Assembly: GCF_036250065.1 (NCBI RefSeq)
Contig: NZ_CP109199.1
Span: 6,756,001 to 6,820,000 of the forward strand
DNA length: 64,000 nucleotides
Reading direction: 5' to 3'
Source: Micromonospora sp. NBC_01699
GTDB taxonomy: Bacteria > Actinomycetota > Actinomycetes > Mycobacteriales > Micromonosporaceae
Part shown: positions 7,615-16,672 of the stretch, piece after piece
Layout of the letters: each line of letters begins with the position of its first letter
Position numbering within the stretch: the stretch's first letter is position 1
Program-made: the position numbers and the translations under genes
Notes under the pieces: generated by a model
What the model was told of the DNA's origin: nothing
Database searches by the model: none
Seen by the model: the letters and a program-made list of their open reading frames with translations, nothing else

Positions 7615-8961
7615 ATGGCGGTCTTCACCAGACCACGCCAGGCCCTCGTGATCGCCAGCGCGCTGGCGCTGACCTTCAGCGCCACCGCCTGCTCTTCGAG
7701 CGATAGCGACAGCAGCAGCAACGCGGACTCCCCCGAGTGCGCCGCCTACTCGGCATACCAGGACAGCGACGGAGAAAAGGTCACCGTCTACGCGTCCATC
7801 CGGGACGCGGAGGCCGACGTCCTACAGGAATCCTGGAAGCAGTTCGAGGACTGCACCGGCATCGAGATCGACTACGAGGGCAGCGGCGAGTTCGAGGCCC
7901 AGCTCCAGGTACGGGTGGACGGCGGAAACGCCCCGGACATCAGCTTCATCCCGCAGCCCGGCCTGCTCAACCGCTTCGCCGAGGCCGGCAAGCTCAAGGC
8001 GGCGTCGGCCGAGACCAAGGCGATGGCCGAGAAGAACTACCCGGCGGACTGGCTGAAGTACTCCACGGTCAAGGGCACCTTCTACGGGGCGCCGCTCGGC
8101 TCCAACGTGAAGTCCTTCGTCTGGTATTCGCCGAAGACCTTCAAGGAGAAGGGCTGGACGGTCCCGACCACCTGGGCCGAACTGCTCACCCTCAGCGAGA
8201 AGATCGCCGCCACCGGCGAGAAGCCGTGGTGTGCCGGGATCGAGTCCGGTGACGCCACCGGCTGGCCGGCGACCGACTGGATCGAAGACCTGATGCTGCG
8301 GACGGTGACGCCCGAGGTCTACGACCAGTGGACCACCCACGGCATCCCGTTCAACGACCCGCAGGTCGCCTCCGCCCTCAACGAGGCCGGCAAGATCCTG
8401 AAGAACCCGAAGTACGTCAACGGCGGCTACGGCGACGTCAAGAGCATCGCGGCGACCTCGTTCCAGGAGGCCGGTCTGCCGATCCTCGAAGGCAAGTGCG
8501 CGCTGCACCGCCAGGCGTCGTTCTACGCCAACAACTGGCCGCAGGGCACCAAGGTGGCCGAGGACGGCGACGTCTACGCCTTCTACTTCCCGGCGATCGA
8601 CCCGGCCAAGGGCAAGCCGGTGCTGGGTGGTGGCGAGTTCACCGTCGCCTTCGCCGACCGGCCCGAGGTGCAGAAGGTGCAGACCTACCTGGCCTCGCCC
8701 GAGTACGCCAACGGTCGGGCCAAGCTCGGCAACAACGTCTCCGCCAACAAGGGCCTGGACATCAACAACGTCCCGAACCCGATCGACAAGCTCTCCGTAC
8801 AGATCCTCCAGGACCCGAACACCGTCTTCCGGTTCGACGGCTCGGACCTGATGCCGGCCGCCGTCGGCGCGGGCACGTTCTGGAAGGGCATGATCGAGTG
8901 GGTCAACGGTAAGGACACCGCCGCAACGCTCTCCCAGATCGAGAGCACCTGGCCGAAATGA
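7615..8961 (+). CDS. Sugar ABC transporter substrate-binding lipoprotein (alpha-glucoside type)
   Basis: A 448-residue extracytoplasmic solute-binding protein. The signal peptide ends in a lipobox-like SATACSS, so Cys near 27 should be lipidated, followed by a Ser/Asp linker. The mature part is a family 1 binding protein (VTVYASIRDAEADVLQESW; APDISFIPQPGLLNRF). Its length and its operon with a GH13 alpha-glucosidase point to malto- or alpha-glucoside import; this is inferred from context. The ATG follows GGAGGA. A LacI-family operator lies upstream, and a 17-bp-stem hairpin directly follows the stop codon, which probably makes this gene more abundant than the permeases. Confidence 0.9.
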   Translation: MAVFTRPRQALVIASALALTFSATACSSSDSDSSSNADSPECAAYSAYQDSDGEKVTVYASIRDAEADVLQESWKQFEDCTGIEIDYEGSGEFEAQLQVRVDGGNAPDISFIPQPGLLNRFAEAGKLKAASAETKAMAEKNYPADWLKYSTVKGTFYGAPLGSNVKSFVWYSPKTFKEKGWTVPTTWAELLTLSEKIAATGEKPWCAGIESGDATGWPATDWIEDLMLRTVTPEVYDQWTTHGIPFNDPQVASALNEAGKILKNPKYVNGGYGDVKSIAATSFQEAGLPILEGKCALHRQASFYANNWPQGTKVAEDGDVYAFYFPAIDPAKGKPVLGGGEFTVAFADRPEVQKVQTYLASPEYANGRAKLGNNVSANKGLDINNVPNPIDKLSVQILQDPNTVFRFDGSDLMPAAVGAGTFWKGMIEWVNGKDTAATLSQIESTWPK

Positions 8962-8967
8962 GTTCCA

Positions 8968-9006
8968 CCGGTGGTCCGGCCCGATGACGTCGGGCCGGAC
9001 CACCGG
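8968..9006 (+). terminator. Intra-operon hairpin after the binding-protein gene
   Basis: A 17-bp perfect stem (arms 8968-8984 and 8990-9006) with a five-base loop starts seven bases after the binding-protein stop and ends 26 bases before the permease start. Such hairpins in ABC operons stabilise the upstream transcript or partly terminate it, giving excess binding protein. Confidence 0.75.
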
Positions 9007-9031
9007 TTCGTAGACGGCCCCGGGAGGGCGG

Positions 9032-10105
9032 ATGAACTTCGACTTCGCGGACGAGACACCCAAGCTCGTCATGCTGCTGTACGGGCTGGTGGCCTTCGTC
9101 GTCGTGGTCGGCGGCCTGCTGCTCCTGCTCGACGTCGTACCCAATTGGTTCGCCCGCAGGCGTGAGTCCCGGCTGATCGCGGTCTCGGCCGGCGGCGGCG
9201 CGGTGGCCGGCGGCAACCCGCTCGCCCGGCCCCGACGGCCCTGGCGCACCGAAGGACTGTTCGGCCTCTTCTTCCTGCTGCCGACCGTGCTGCTGCTGCT
9301 CATCGGCCTGGTCATCCCGGCCATCCGTACGGTCGCGCTCTCGTTCATGGACGGCGGCAGCGACAGCTGGGTCGGGTTGCAGAACTACGGCTGGCTGTTC
9401 AGCCAGGACGAGATCGTCCGGGTGCTGGTCAACACCCTGATCTGGGTGATCCTGGTCCCGCTGCTGGCCACCACCACCGGCCTGCTCTACGCCGTACTGG
9501 TGGACAAGGCGCGGTTCGAGGCGGTCGCCAAGTCGCTGATCTTCCTGCCGATGGCGATCTCGTTCGTCGGCGCCGGCATCATCTGGCGCTTCGTCTACGC
9601 CTACCGGGGCGAGGGCGAAACGCAGATCGGCCTGCTCAACCAGATAGTGGTGTGGTTCGGTGGCGTCCCCCGCCAATGGTTGCAGGAACCGCCGCTGAAC
9701 ACGCTGCTGCTGATCGTGATCCTGATCTGGATCCAGGCCGGCTTCGCCATGGTGGTGCTCTCCGCCGCGATCAAGGCCATCCCCGGCGACATCGTCGAGG
9801 CGGCCCGGCTGGACGGGGTCACCCCGTGGCAGATGTTCTGGCAGGTCACGCTCCCGAGCATCCGGCCGGCGCTGATAGTGGTGGTGGTGACCATCTCGAT
9901 CGGCACGCTCAAGGTCTTCGACATCGTCCGGACCGCGACGAACGGCAACTTCGACACCAACGTGATCGCCAGCGAGATGTACAACCAGGCGTTCCGCTAC
10001 GGCGAGACCGGCCAGGGCTCGGCCCTCGCGGTCTTCCTCTTCGTCCTGGTGATCCCGATCGTGATCTACCAGATCCGCAACCTGCGCAAGCAGCGGGAGG
10101 TATGA
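9032..10105 (+). CDS. Sugar ABC transporter permease (MalF type)
   Basis: A 357-residue inner-membrane subunit with an extra N-terminal transmembrane helix (LVAFVVVVGGLLLLLDVV) ahead of the usual six. The EAA loop that contacts the ATPase is present (EAARLDGVTPWQMFW). It pairs with the permease that follows two bases downstream. No ATP-binding subunit is encoded in the locus; a shared MsiK-type ATPase is the usual arrangement in actinomycetes. The ATG follows GGGAGGG. Confidence 0.9.
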   Translation: MNFDFADETPKLVMLLYGLVAFVVVVGGLLLLLDVVPNWFARRRESRLIAVSAGGGAVAGGNPLARPRRPWRTEGLFGLFFLLPTVLLLLIGLVIPAIRTVALSFMDGGSDSWVGLQNYGWLFSQDEIVRVLVNTLIWVILVPLLATTTGLLYAVLVDKARFEAVAKSLIFLPMAISFVGAGIIWRFVYAYRGEGETQIGLLNQIVVWFGGVPRQWLQEPPLNTLLLIVILIWIQAGFAMVVLSAAIKAIPGDIVEAARLDGVTPWQMFWQVTLPSIRPALIVVVVTISIGTLKVFDIVRTATNGNFDTNVIASEMYNQAFRYGETGQGSALAVFLFVLVIPIVIYQIRNLRKQREV

Positions 10106-10106
10106 C

Positions 10107-11072
10107 ATGACCACCGCCGTTCCCGTACGCGTCGACGCCACCGTCGACACGGATCCGCCGAAGACCGTCGCCGGCCGGGTACGCAAGCGGCTCAGCAGCC
10201 GGACCGCGACCGTGGTCTCGATCGTCATCGCGGTGGTCTGGACGCTGCCCACCTTCGGCCTGTTCATCTCCTCGTTCCGCCCCGAGGACGCGATCAAGAC
10301 CACCGGCTGGTGGACCTTCTTCAGCAACCCGCAGCTCACCCTGGAGAACTACCAGCAGGTGCTGTTCGGCCGGTCGTCCTCCTCGGGGCAGCTCGCCAGC
10401 TACTTCACCAACTCGATCGTGATCACGATCCCGTCGGTGCTGTTCCCGCTGGCCTTCGCCGCGCTGGCCGCGTACGCGCTGGCCTGGATCAACTTCAAGG
10501 GCCGGGACTGGGTCTTCATCGGCATCTTCGCGCTCCAGATCGTGCCGTTGCAGATGGCGCTGGTGCCGCTGCTCAGCTTCTTCTCCCAGGGCGTCAGCGT
10601 CGGCGGCATCACCCTGATGCCCGCCTGGGACCTCGTCGACGAGCAGCGGTTCATCCAGGTCTGGTTCGCGCACACCTGCTTCGCCCTGCCGCTGGCCGTC
10701 TTCCTGCTGCACAACTTCGTCTCGCAACTGCCGCGCGACCTGATGGAGGCGGCCCGGGTCGACGGCGCCACCCACCCGAAGATCTTCCGGACGATCGTGC
10801 TGCCGCTGATCACCCCGGCGCTGGCCGCGTTCAGCATCTTCCAGTTCCTCTGGGTCTGGAACGACCTGCTGGTCGCGCTGATCTTCGCCGGGGGCGGGGA
10901 CGAGACCGCGCCGATGACCGTACGGCTGGCCGAGATGGCCGGCACCCGGGGCGGCGAGTGGCAACGGCTCACCTCGGGCGCGTTCATCTCGATCGTCGTA
11001 CCGCTGATCGTCTTCCTCTCCCTCCAGCGCTACTTCGTACGCGGCCTGCTCGCCGGCAGCGTCAAGGGCTGA
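10107..11072 (+). CDS. Sugar ABC transporter permease (MalG type)
   Basis: 321 residues with six predicted helices. The N-terminus (about 1-30) is cytoplasmic and basic, the first helix is VVSIVIAVVWTLPTFGLFI, and the EAA motif is MEAARVDGATHPKIF near residue 213. It forms the heteromeric channel with the upstream permease, whose stop codon is one base before this ATG, so translation is coupled. The C-terminus (RYFVRGLLAGSVKG) is the characteristic end of this subfamily. Confidence 0.92.
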   Translation: MTTAVPVRVDATVDTDPPKTVAGRVRKRLSSRTATVVSIVIAVVWTLPTFGLFISSFRPEDAIKTTGWWTFFSNPQLTLENYQQVLFGRSSSSGQLASYFTNSIVITIPSVLFPLAFAALAAYALAWINFKGRDWVFIGIFALQIVPLQMALVPLLSFFSQGVSVGGITLMPAWDLVDEQRFIQVWFAHTCFALPLAVFLLHNFVSQLPRDLMEAARVDGATHPKIFRTIVLPLITPALAAFSIFQFLWVWNDLLVALIFAGGGDETAPMTVRLAEMAGTRGGEWQRLTSGAFISIVVPLIVFLSLQRYFVRGLLAGSVKG

Positions 11073-11119
11073 GGCCGGGGGCGCCCGACGAAGGACGGGG
11101 GCCGCGACCGGCGGCCTGA

Positions 11120-12163
11120 GTGAGCGGAGCACGTGACAACGTGACCAAGATCGACGACGTCGCACGGCTGGCGCGGGTGTCCACCGCCACGGTCTCCCGC
11201 GCCCTACGCGGGCTGCCGACGGTGTCGGAGGCCACCCGCGCCCGCGTGCTGGCCGCCGCCGAACAACTCAACTACACCGCCTCGCCCAGCGCCTCCCGGC
11301 TGGCCGGCGGCCGGACCGGCTCGATCGCGGTGGTGGTTCCCCAGGTCACCCGCTGGTTCTTCGGCACCGTGGTCGACGCGGCCGAGGAGACGCTGCGCGA
11401 AGCCGGGTACGACCTGCTGCTCTACAACCTCGGCGACCGGGAACAGAACCGCCGGCAACTGTTCCAGACCACCAACCTGCAAAAACGGGTCGACGCGCTG
11501 ATGCTGGTCGCCACCCCGCTCGGCGCCGCCGACCTGGCCACCATCGCCCAGCTGCGGCTGCCCGGCGTCACGGTCAGCTCCGGTGCCGCCGTACCCGGTT
11601 GGCCGAGCGTGCGGATCGACGACGTCGACGCGGCGCGGACCGCGACCGCCCACCTCGTCTCGCTGGGTCACCACCGGATCGCCCACCTGGCCGGCGACGC
11701 CTCCGCGGAACTCTCCTTCACCACCCACCTCGACCGGCGGCGGGGCTACCAGGAGGCGCTGCGCGCCGCCGGCCTGATGCCCGACCCGCGACTCGACGTC
11801 GAAGCCGAGTTCACCGTGGACGGCGGCAGCGCCGCCACCACCGAACTACTCAACCGGGGCGAACCCCCGACCGCGATCTTCGCCGCCTGCGACGAGATGG
11901 CGATGGGTGCCATGTCCACCCTGCGCTCAGCCGGCCTCCGGGTGCCGCAGGACGTGAGCGTGATCGGCCTCGACGACCACGACCTGGCCGCCGCCGTCGG
12001 ACTGACCACCGTCGCCCAGCCGGCCGCCGCCCACGGCCGGCTCGCCGCCGGCCTGCTGCTCGACCCCCTCGAAGGTCGCCCCCGGCCGGCCGCGACCGCC
12101 TCGGTCATCCTGCCCACCGCCCTGGTCGTCCGCGAGTCCACCGGCCCACCCCGGGCCGGCTGA
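11120..12163 (+). CDS. LacI-family transcriptional regulator of the alpha-glucoside operon
   Basis: 347 residues. The helix-turn-helix and hinge cover about 8-60 (TKIDDVARLARVSTATVSRAL ... ASRLAGG), and the rest is a periplasmic-binding-protein-like sugar sensor domain. It lies 47 bases after the second permease and directly before the GH13 glucosidase. It most likely binds the TGCAAGCGCTTACA operator at 7526. The GTG at 11120 is used here; a GTG seven codons later (VTKIDD) is nearly as good and would still include the whole HTH. Confidence 0.9.
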   Translation: MSGARDNVTKIDDVARLARVSTATVSRALRGLPTVSEATRARVLAAAEQLNYTASPSASRLAGGRTGSIAVVVPQVTRWFFGTVVDAAEETLREAGYDLLLYNLGDREQNRRQLFQTTNLQKRVDALMLVATPLGAADLATIAQLRLPGVTVSSGAAVPGWPSVRIDDVDAARTATAHLVSLGHHRIAHLAGDASAELSFTTHLDRRRGYQEALRAAGLMPDPRLDVEAEFTVDGGSAATTELLNRGEPPTAIFAACDEMAMGAMSTLRSAGLRVPQDVSVIGLDDHDLAAAVGLTTVAQPAAAHGRLAAGLLLDPLEGRPRPAATASVILPTALVVRESTGPPRAG

Positions 12164-12338
12164 CCCCGCCCGCGCGCCCCTGGCCCACGCCGTGCGCGAG
12201 TCGACCCGCCCGCCGCCGGGCGGGTCGGGCGCAACGCCGGCAGACTGGTACCCGGCAGCACCGCACCACCACCGGACCACGCCGGCCACCGGCCGGTCGC
12301 CCGAGTTCCACCGTGCCCGACACCCATGGGAGTACGCC

Positions 12339-14045
12339 CTGAACAGCCAGCAGACTCCGCCGTCGACCACCGAGTCGTCGCCGACCGCGCCGGTCGGGAC
12401 CGACCAGCCGGAACCCACCCAGTGGTGGCGGGATGCGGTCATCTACCAGATCTACCCGCGCTCGTTCGCCGACGGTAACGGCGACGGCATCGGGGACCTG
12501 CCCGGCATCACCGCCCGCCTGGACCACCTGGTCGAACTCGGCGCCGACGCGGTCTGGCTCTCCCCGTTCTACCCGTCACCGCAGGCCGACGCCGGCTACG
12601 ACGTGGCCGACTACCGGGACGTCGACCCGCTGTTCGGCCAGCTCTCCGACGCCGACGCCCTGATCGGCGAGGCGCACACGCGCGGCCTGCGGGTGATCGT
12701 CGACCTGGTGCCGAACCACACCTCGTCCGCCCACGCCTGGTTCGGCGCGGCCCTGGCCGCCGCCCCCGGCAGCGCGGAGCGCCAGCGCTACATCTTCCGC
12801 GACGGCCGGGGTACGTCCGGCGACGAGCCGCCCAACGACTGGCAGAGCGTCTTCGGCGGCCCCGCCTGGACCCGTACCAAGGACGCGGACGGTCAGCCCG
12901 GTCAGTGGTACCTGCACCTGTTCGACACCGGCCAGCCCGACCTGAACTGGGACCGACCCGAGGTACGCGCCGAGTTCCTCGACATCCTGCGGTTCTGGCT
13001 CGACCGGGGCGTCGACGGCTTCCGGGTCGACGTCGCGCACGGCCTGATCAAGCAGGCCGACCTGGCCGACTGGCACTACCCGGTGGAGCCGCTGTCCGGC
13101 GAGGGCACCGAGGGTCCGCGCCCGCCGATGTGGGACCAGGACGGGGTGCACGACATCTACCGGGACTGGCGACAGGTGCTGGACAGCTACCCCGGCGAAC
13201 GGATCCTGGTCGCCGAGGCGTGGGTGCAGCCCGCCGAGCGGCTGGCCGCGTACGTCCGCCCGGACGAGATGCACCAGGCGTTCAACTTCGAGTACCTGGA
13301 GGCCGCCTGGACCGCACCGGCCCAGTACGCGGTGATCACCCGCTCGCTGGAGGCCAGTGCGGCGGTCGGCGCCCCCACCACCTGGGTGCTGTCCAACCAC
13401 GACGTGATCCGGCACGCCTCCCGCCTCGGGCTGCCGGTCGGCCAGCCCCGGCCGAACGGGATCGGCGCCGACGACCCGCAGCCGGACGGCGTACTCGGCT
13501 TGCGTCGGGCGCGGGCGGCGACGCTGCTGATGCTCTCCCTGCCCGGTTCGGCGTACCTGTTCCAGGGTGAGGAACTGGGCCTACCCGAGCACACCACGAT
13601 GCCGGACGAGGCCCGCCAGGACCCGACCTGGGAGCGCAGCGGCCACACCCACCGGGGGCGGGACGGCTGCCGGGTGCCGATCCCGTGGGAGTCCGACGCG
13701 CCGTCGTACGGCTTCGGCCCCACCGACCGGAGCTGGCTGCCGCAGCCGACCCTCTACGCCGAGTACGCCCTCGACCTGCAACGCGGCGTGGCCGGCTCGA
13801 CGTACGAGCTGTACCGGACCGCCCTGCGACTGCGCCGCGAACTCGCCCTCGGCCGAGGCACGGTCTACTGGCTGGCCAGCGCGGACGACGTGATCTCCTT
13901 CCGCAACGGCAACCTGTCGGTGCTGACCAACTTCGGCCCGGACCCGGTGCCCCTGCCACCCGGCGCCACCATCCTCCAGACCAGCGAACCCCTCACCCCA
14001 AACAACCACGTCCCCACCAACGTCACCGCCTGGTTCCGCCCCTAA
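12339..14045 (+). CDS. GH13 alpha-glucosidase (oligo-1,6-glucosidase type)
   Basis: About 568 residues from the proposed start. Conserved GH13 regions are clear: WWRDAVIYQIYPRSFAD, region I DLVPNHTS, region II GFRVDVAHG (nucleophile Asp), region III ILVAEAWV (acid Glu) and region IV LSNHDVIRH. There is no signal peptide, so it acts on imported alpha-glucosides in the cytoplasm. The open frame extends back to a GTG at 12192, but those 49 codons look non-coding. CTG at 12339, six bases after GGGAG, gives a sensible N-terminus; the start remains uncertain. It closes the transporter-regulator locus. Confidence 0.88.
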   Translation: MNSQQTPPSTTESSPTAPVGTDQPEPTQWWRDAVIYQIYPRSFADGNGDGIGDLPGITARLDHLVELGADAVWLSPFYPSPQADAGYDVADYRDVDPLFGQLSDADALIGEAHTRGLRVIVDLVPNHTSSAHAWFGAALAAAPGSAERQRYIFRDGRGTSGDEPPNDWQSVFGGPAWTRTKDADGQPGQWYLHLFDTGQPDLNWDRPEVRAEFLDILRFWLDRGVDGFRVDVAHGLIKQADLADWHYPVEPLSGEGTEGPRPPMWDQDGVHDIYRDWRQVLDSYPGERILVAEAWVQPAERLAAYVRPDEMHQAFNFEYLEAAWTAPAQYAVITRSLEASAAVGAPTTWVLSNHDVIRHASRLGLPVGQPRPNGIGADDPQPDGVLGLRRARAATLLMLSLPGSAYLFQGEELGLPEHTTMPDEARQDPTWERSGHTHRGRDGCRVPIPWESDAPSYGFGPTDRSWLPQPTLYAEYALDLQRGVAGSTYELYRTALRLRRELALGRGTVYWLASADDVISFRNGNLSVLTNFGPDPVPLPPGATILQTSEPLTPNNHVPTNVTAWFRP

Positions 14046-14107
14046 CCCACCCCCACCCCCACCCCCACCCCCGTCCCCCGTCCCCCTCCCACCCCGCCTC
14101 GCGCGTT

Positions 14108-14175
14108 GATCTTGCAGTTGTGGTCGTTCACATAAGCCCTGAGTGGGACAAACTGGGCGCCACAACTGCAAGATC
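14108..14175. repeat. Inverted repeat between convergent genes (GTTGATC family, copy 1)
   Basis: Perfect 16-base arms GATCTTGCAGTTGTGG (14108-14123) and its complement (14160-14175) enclose a 36-base loop. A C-rich tract (14041-14098) lies on the left and a G-rich tract (14180-14230) on the right. It sits between the convergent glucosidase and MFS genes and shares the GTTGATC...AGTT core with copies at 17783 and 22040. It is likely a bidirectional terminator or dispersed palindromic element. Confidence 0.85.
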
Positions 14176-14222
14176 GCGCGAGGAGGGGGTGGGGACGGGG
14201 AGGACGGGGGGACGGGGTGGGG

Positions 14223-15689
14223 TTAGGGGTTGGGGGGGACCTTGGTGGCGCGGGCGTGTAGGAGGTCGTGGACGTTTTTGATGTCCTCGGGGGAGGTGCG
14301 GGAGGCCAGCCAGTACATGATGCCGGTGGGGATGAAGAAGAGTTGGAAGGCGGCCAGGCCGACGGCGAAGTTCAGCGGCGGCGGGAAGGCCGCCCGAAGG
14401 CCCTGGAAGGCGATCCCGACCAGGCCGTTGCCGGCGGCTCGGCCGACGCCGTTGACCAGGTTGCCGAGGCTGTAGACGGTGCCCCGGTGCTCGGGCGGGT
14501 TGACGTCGGCGATCAACGCGAACCAGTTCGGCGAGTTCGCCGAGGTCAGGGCGAGCGCGACCAGCGCGGTGAGCAGGCTGAAACCGATCGTCGGCTCGGT
14601 GAACACGCTGCCCAGCACGGAGGTGATCACCGTACCGGCGCCGGCGCCGTCGGGGACGTCGATCCGGATCGGCACGAAGAACAGGACCAGGTAGAACGGC
14701 ACGGCCGCGAGAATGCCGACGGCCGCGACCAACGCCCGGCCCCGAGGCGTACGCCGTTGCAGCGCGTCGCCGACGAGTCCACCGACGATGGACAGCACCC
14801 CGCCGAGTTGGAACAGGGTGGCGAAGACGCTGCCGATGATGATCGCTGTCGAGTTGGAGAAGCCCTGGTCCTCGGCGCGTTCCTGGAACAGCACCGGCAA
14901 CCAGACCAGTGAGCCGAAGGCCGCCTGCGCGGTCAGCCCCTGGAGAATGAGCCAACGGTTGGTGCGCCGGTCCAGGATCCTCGGCAGGTCGGCCCGGCTG
15001 ATTCGATAGTCGTACTCGTGGCCGGTGGCGAGCACCCCGGCAAGTTCCGGTTCGCTCTCCCCCCGCTGGATGTCGTACGTGAAAAAGTACGCGACCGTGG
15101 CGACCAACCCCGCCACGCTGAGCACGAGGAACGGCAGCCGCCAGTCGGTCGAGCCGAGGATGCCGCCGAGCAGGGTTCCGCCGAGGGTGCCAATGCCCTG
15201 CGACAGTCCCCAGAAGCTCATCACCAGCCCCCGGCGGCGGGGCGAGATGAGGTCGGTGACCACCGAGAAGCCGACCGAACCGACGGCACCGAGGCCGATC
15301 GCGGCCACCGCCTGGGCGAGGAAGAACGCCGGGTAGCCGCCGGCGGCACCGAAGAAGTCCGGGTAGTTTCCGGCGGCGGCACTGCCGGCCGTACCGAGCG
15401 CCCAGAGCAGGGTGCCGATCATCAGCAGCGGTTTGCGGTTGGTCCGGTCGCCGACGTACGCCCAGCCGACCGCCGCGATCGCGCTGACCAGGAAGCTGAT
15501 CGCGGTGACCAGCCCGATCGCCGAGGTGTTGACGCCGAGGGTGGAGCTGATCGGCGTGTAGAGCGGCGGCACCAGCCCGATGGCCACGTTGTCCAGCGAG
15601 GCGAGCACGACGAAGACAACGACGCTGTAGAACCGGTGTCCGGGTCCACCGCCCCGGACCTCCCGGCCACCGCCATCGCTCTTGGTCAT
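14223..15689 (-). CDS. Major facilitator superfamily transporter
   Basis: About 488 residues with twelve predicted membrane helices and the MFS loop 2-3 signature (YVGDRTNRKPLLM). The first helix begins FYSVVVFVVLASLDNVAIG. A soluble loop of about 45 residues in the middle (YDIQRGESEPELAGVLATGHEYDY) separates the two halves. The substrate is unknown. The reading frame stays open to 16367, but hydrophobic MFS sequence begins only after the ATG at 15689; a GTG at 15698 is an alternative start. The last codons, next to the inverted repeat, have relaxed codon bias. Confidence 0.85.
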   Translation of the reverse strand: MTKSDGGGREVRGGGPGHRFYSVVVFVVLASLDNVAIGLVPPLYTPISSTLGVNTSAIGLVTAISFLVSAIAAVGWAYVGDRTNRKPLLMIGTLLWALGTAGSAAAGNYPDFFGAAGGYPAFFLAQAVAAIGLGAVGSVGFSVVTDLISPRRRGLVMSFWGLSQGIGTLGGTLLGGILGSTDWRLPFLVLSVAGLVATVAYFFTYDIQRGESEPELAGVLATGHEYDYRISRADLPRILDRRTNRWLILQGLTAQAAFGSLVWLPVLFQERAEDQGFSNSTAIIIGSVFATLFQLGGVLSIVGGLVGDALQRRTPRGRALVAAVGILAAVPFYLVLFFVPIRIDVPDGAGAGTVITSVLGSVFTEPTIGFSLLTALVALALTSANSPNWFALIADVNPPEHRGTVYSLGNLVNGVGRAAGNGLVGIAFQGLRAAFPPPLNFAVGLAAFQLFFIPTGIMYWLASRTSPEDIKNVHDLLHARATKVPPNP

Positions 15690-15917
15690 CTCCGACACCC
15701 GAACAGCATGCGCCAAGCACCCCACCCGGGTCCGCATCCGGGGCCGCCGGGGAATCCGAGCCGGAATTGAGCTGCGCTGAGGAGTCGCAGGCTCACGCGG
15801 GGTCGCCCCCATCCCTAGGCTTGATGGCTGGTCAGCACAGCTCGACCGAGAGGCGCGGATCGCGTCGGACGAGTCTCGGGAGAAGTTCGGGAAGAGGTGC
15901 AATTCTCCGGGTCCCAC

Positions 15918-16446
15918 ATGAGTTCCGTCGAGACGGGAGGCCGCCCGCCCACACTCGACTACCTTCGGGCCGTTGACCAGGCACGCAACACCGGCGGGCT
16001 GTTCGAGCGAAGGTGGCGCGAGCCTTCCGAGCTGGACGGAATTCCGCCCTGGTCCGTGAGCGGGCAACCATGGAGCGCGACGCAACCATGCTTCGCTGGT
16101 ACGAGCAGTCCTGAATCCCGGGCCTCCTGCAAACCGAGGACTACGCCCGCGCGCCAGTTGGCCGGCGAGCCGGCTCGGGTCCGGCTGCACGAGGTCCCGG
16201 CGGGTGCGGGCGCCTACGCCGGCCCCAACGGACAGTTCGTCATCGCCCGGCTGGTCGACGGCGAGAAGCTCGCATACCTGGACAACCAGGTGCAGCCACA
16301 GGTGGCGGCCCGGAACCTGTGTCGAGGTGGCGGACAACCTGCCCGGCCGGGTGCTGGTTCGGGACACGAAGGACCGTACCGCCGGGACCTTGACCTTCGC
16401 CCCCTACCCGTGGCGCGCCTTCGTGGCCGATCTCACCCGCCACTGA
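15918..16446 (+). pseudogene. Decayed Scr1-type regulator fused to a DUF397 remnant
   Basis: Fragments of a DUF5753/Scr1-family HTH regulator are visible in different frames. RNTGGLFERRWRE is followed by a frameshift to TMERDATMLRWYEQS, then an in-frame TGA, then IPGLLQTEDYARA. A large middle part is missing before VPAGAGAYAGPNGQFVIA and LAYLDNQVQPQV. Another frameshift leads into the C-terminus of a DUF397 protein (CVEVADNLPGRVLVRDTKD ... WRAFVADLTRH) ending with TGA at 16446. Such pairs normally form regulator/antitoxin-like modules in streptomycetes and relatives. The N-terminal HTH is absent. Confident as decayed sequence; the exact boundaries are approximate. Confidence 0.8.
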
Positions 16447-16672
16447 ACCCGGGCGTGATAGCTGTCTTGGGCAACGGCTGTTTCGGGTCGGTCGGCAATT
16501 GCCCGCTATCCGTCGGATGACTGTCCGAAAAGTCGTCACCGGGCCAATTCAGGTGGAACGGCGTGCCGGTCTAGCGGATCTCTGACAGAACGTGCACCCG
16601 GACCCACCGGTACGGCATTCTTCGGTGTCGGAGTCGTTCCGACGCCGAAGCCAAAGCCGTCCCCAGGAGCAG

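Noticed and set aside
14108-14175. Insertion-sequence ends
   Set aside because: No transposase or target duplication lies beside any of the inverted repeats; the loop is only 36 bases.
15690-16367. N-terminal extension of the MFS transporter (226 residues)
   Set aside because: It is antisense to the Scr1/DUF397 remnant and has no MFS similarity; the first membrane helix begins after 15689.
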